This document shows, piece after piece, positions 6,554 to 6,743 of a stretch of DNA of 6,743 nt. A program made the translations under genes and the position numbers. The notes under the pieces are model-generated. The model saw only the letters and a list, made by a program, of their open reading frames with translations. It ran no database searches and was not told where the DNA came from. This DNA is from an uncultured Clostridia bacterium (GTDB lineage: Bacteria > Bacillota > Clostridia > Christensenellales > Aristaeellaceae): NCBI GenBank assembly GCA_946534455.1, contig CAMNCR010000038.1, positions 1-6,743 of the forward strand. Reading direction: 5' to 3'. The first letter of the stretch is position 1, and each line of letters starts with the position of its first letter.

Positions 6554-6578
6554 TTTCGAAAGAGGAGGAGCGAGGAGC

Positions 6579-6743
6579 ATGCTCTGTCCCAAATGCGGAT
6601 TCTACACGGAAAAGGAAGAGGCGGTCTGCCCGGAATGCGGAACGGTGCTCCGGGACGCCGAGCTGTCCGCCTCGGGCGGCGCGCGGGCGATCCGCCAGGG
6701 CCGGCGCGCCCGGGAGGCCGTTCGTCAGGCGGGGAGCCGAAAA
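6579..6743 (+). CDS. N-terminal part of a zinc-ribbon protein, cut by the window edge
   Basis: An ATG at 6579 opens a frame of 55 codons that runs off the right edge. Residues 3-20 form a compact zinc ribbon: CPKCG (C3, C6) and, after ten intervening residues, CPECG (C17, C20). After residue 30 the sequence becomes rich in arginine, alanine and glycine, resembling a flexible basic linker. Such short N-terminal ribbons are common on clostridial proteins whose remainder is a membrane or nucleic-acid-associated domain, so the function depends on the missing part. AGGAGG at 6563-6568, 10 nt upstream, supports the start; a second GAGGAG at 6572-6577 is too close to serve. It lies 69 bp after the HEAT-like gene, beyond the hairpin. 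Confidence 0.8.
   Translation, partial: MLCPKCGFYTEKEEAVCPECGTVLRDAELSASGGARAIRQGRRAREAVRQAGSRK

Overview
The window looks like a chromosomal housekeeping segment from a high-GC member of the Firmicutes, most likely an uncultured gut-type Clostridia (Oscillospirales/Christensenellales-like). This rests on the gene set (PgcA-type phosphosugar mutase, DUF624/YesL-type membrane protein, YqeM-like methyltransferase, Hsp33), the strong purine-rich Shine-Dalgarno sites and the consensus sigma-A promoters. The lineage is an inference from gene content. GC content is clearly high by eye, except for a short AT-rich promoter island near 1140-1200. I see no mobile element, tRNA, rRNA, CRISPR array, phage gene or frameshift.

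Layout: positions 1-668 (minus strand) hold the N-terminal 222 codons of a MoxR-family AAA+ ATPase, whose 3' end leaves the window at its left edge. From 707 to 748 lie two divergent promoters whose -35 hexamers sit inside each other's spacer. One drives the ATPase leftward and the other drives acpS (775-1140) rightward. A third, near-consensus promoter at 1147-1175 drives a phosphosugar mutase (1235-2953). Behind it follow, all on the plus strand and closely spaced, a polytopic DUF624/YesL-like membrane protein (2997-4028), a class I SAM methyltransferase (4031-4780), the redox chaperone Hsp33/HslO (4798-5676), a HEAT-repeat-like protein of unknown role (5673-6509) and the beginning of a zinc-ribbon protein (6579 to the edge). 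Gaps are 43, 2, 17, -4 and 69 bp. The last gap holds an 11-bp hairpin with only a short T run, which may end or attenuate the operon.

How the genes fit together: acpS activates acyl carrier protein for fatty acid synthesis. The mutase supplies or consumes glucose-1-phosphate for envelope polysaccharide or glycogen. Hsp33 protects proteins during oxidative unfolding. The MoxR ATPase is usually the first gene of a MoxR-DUF58 chaperone-like operon. The right-hand genes look like one transcription unit led by the mutase promoter, but the sequence alone gives no shared pathway. I do not see a convincing novel system. The most interesting points are the interleaved divergent promoters, the unusual insert and acidic tail of the membrane protein, the cysteine- and methionine-rich Hsp33, and the unassigned HEAT-like protein translationally coupled to Hsp33.
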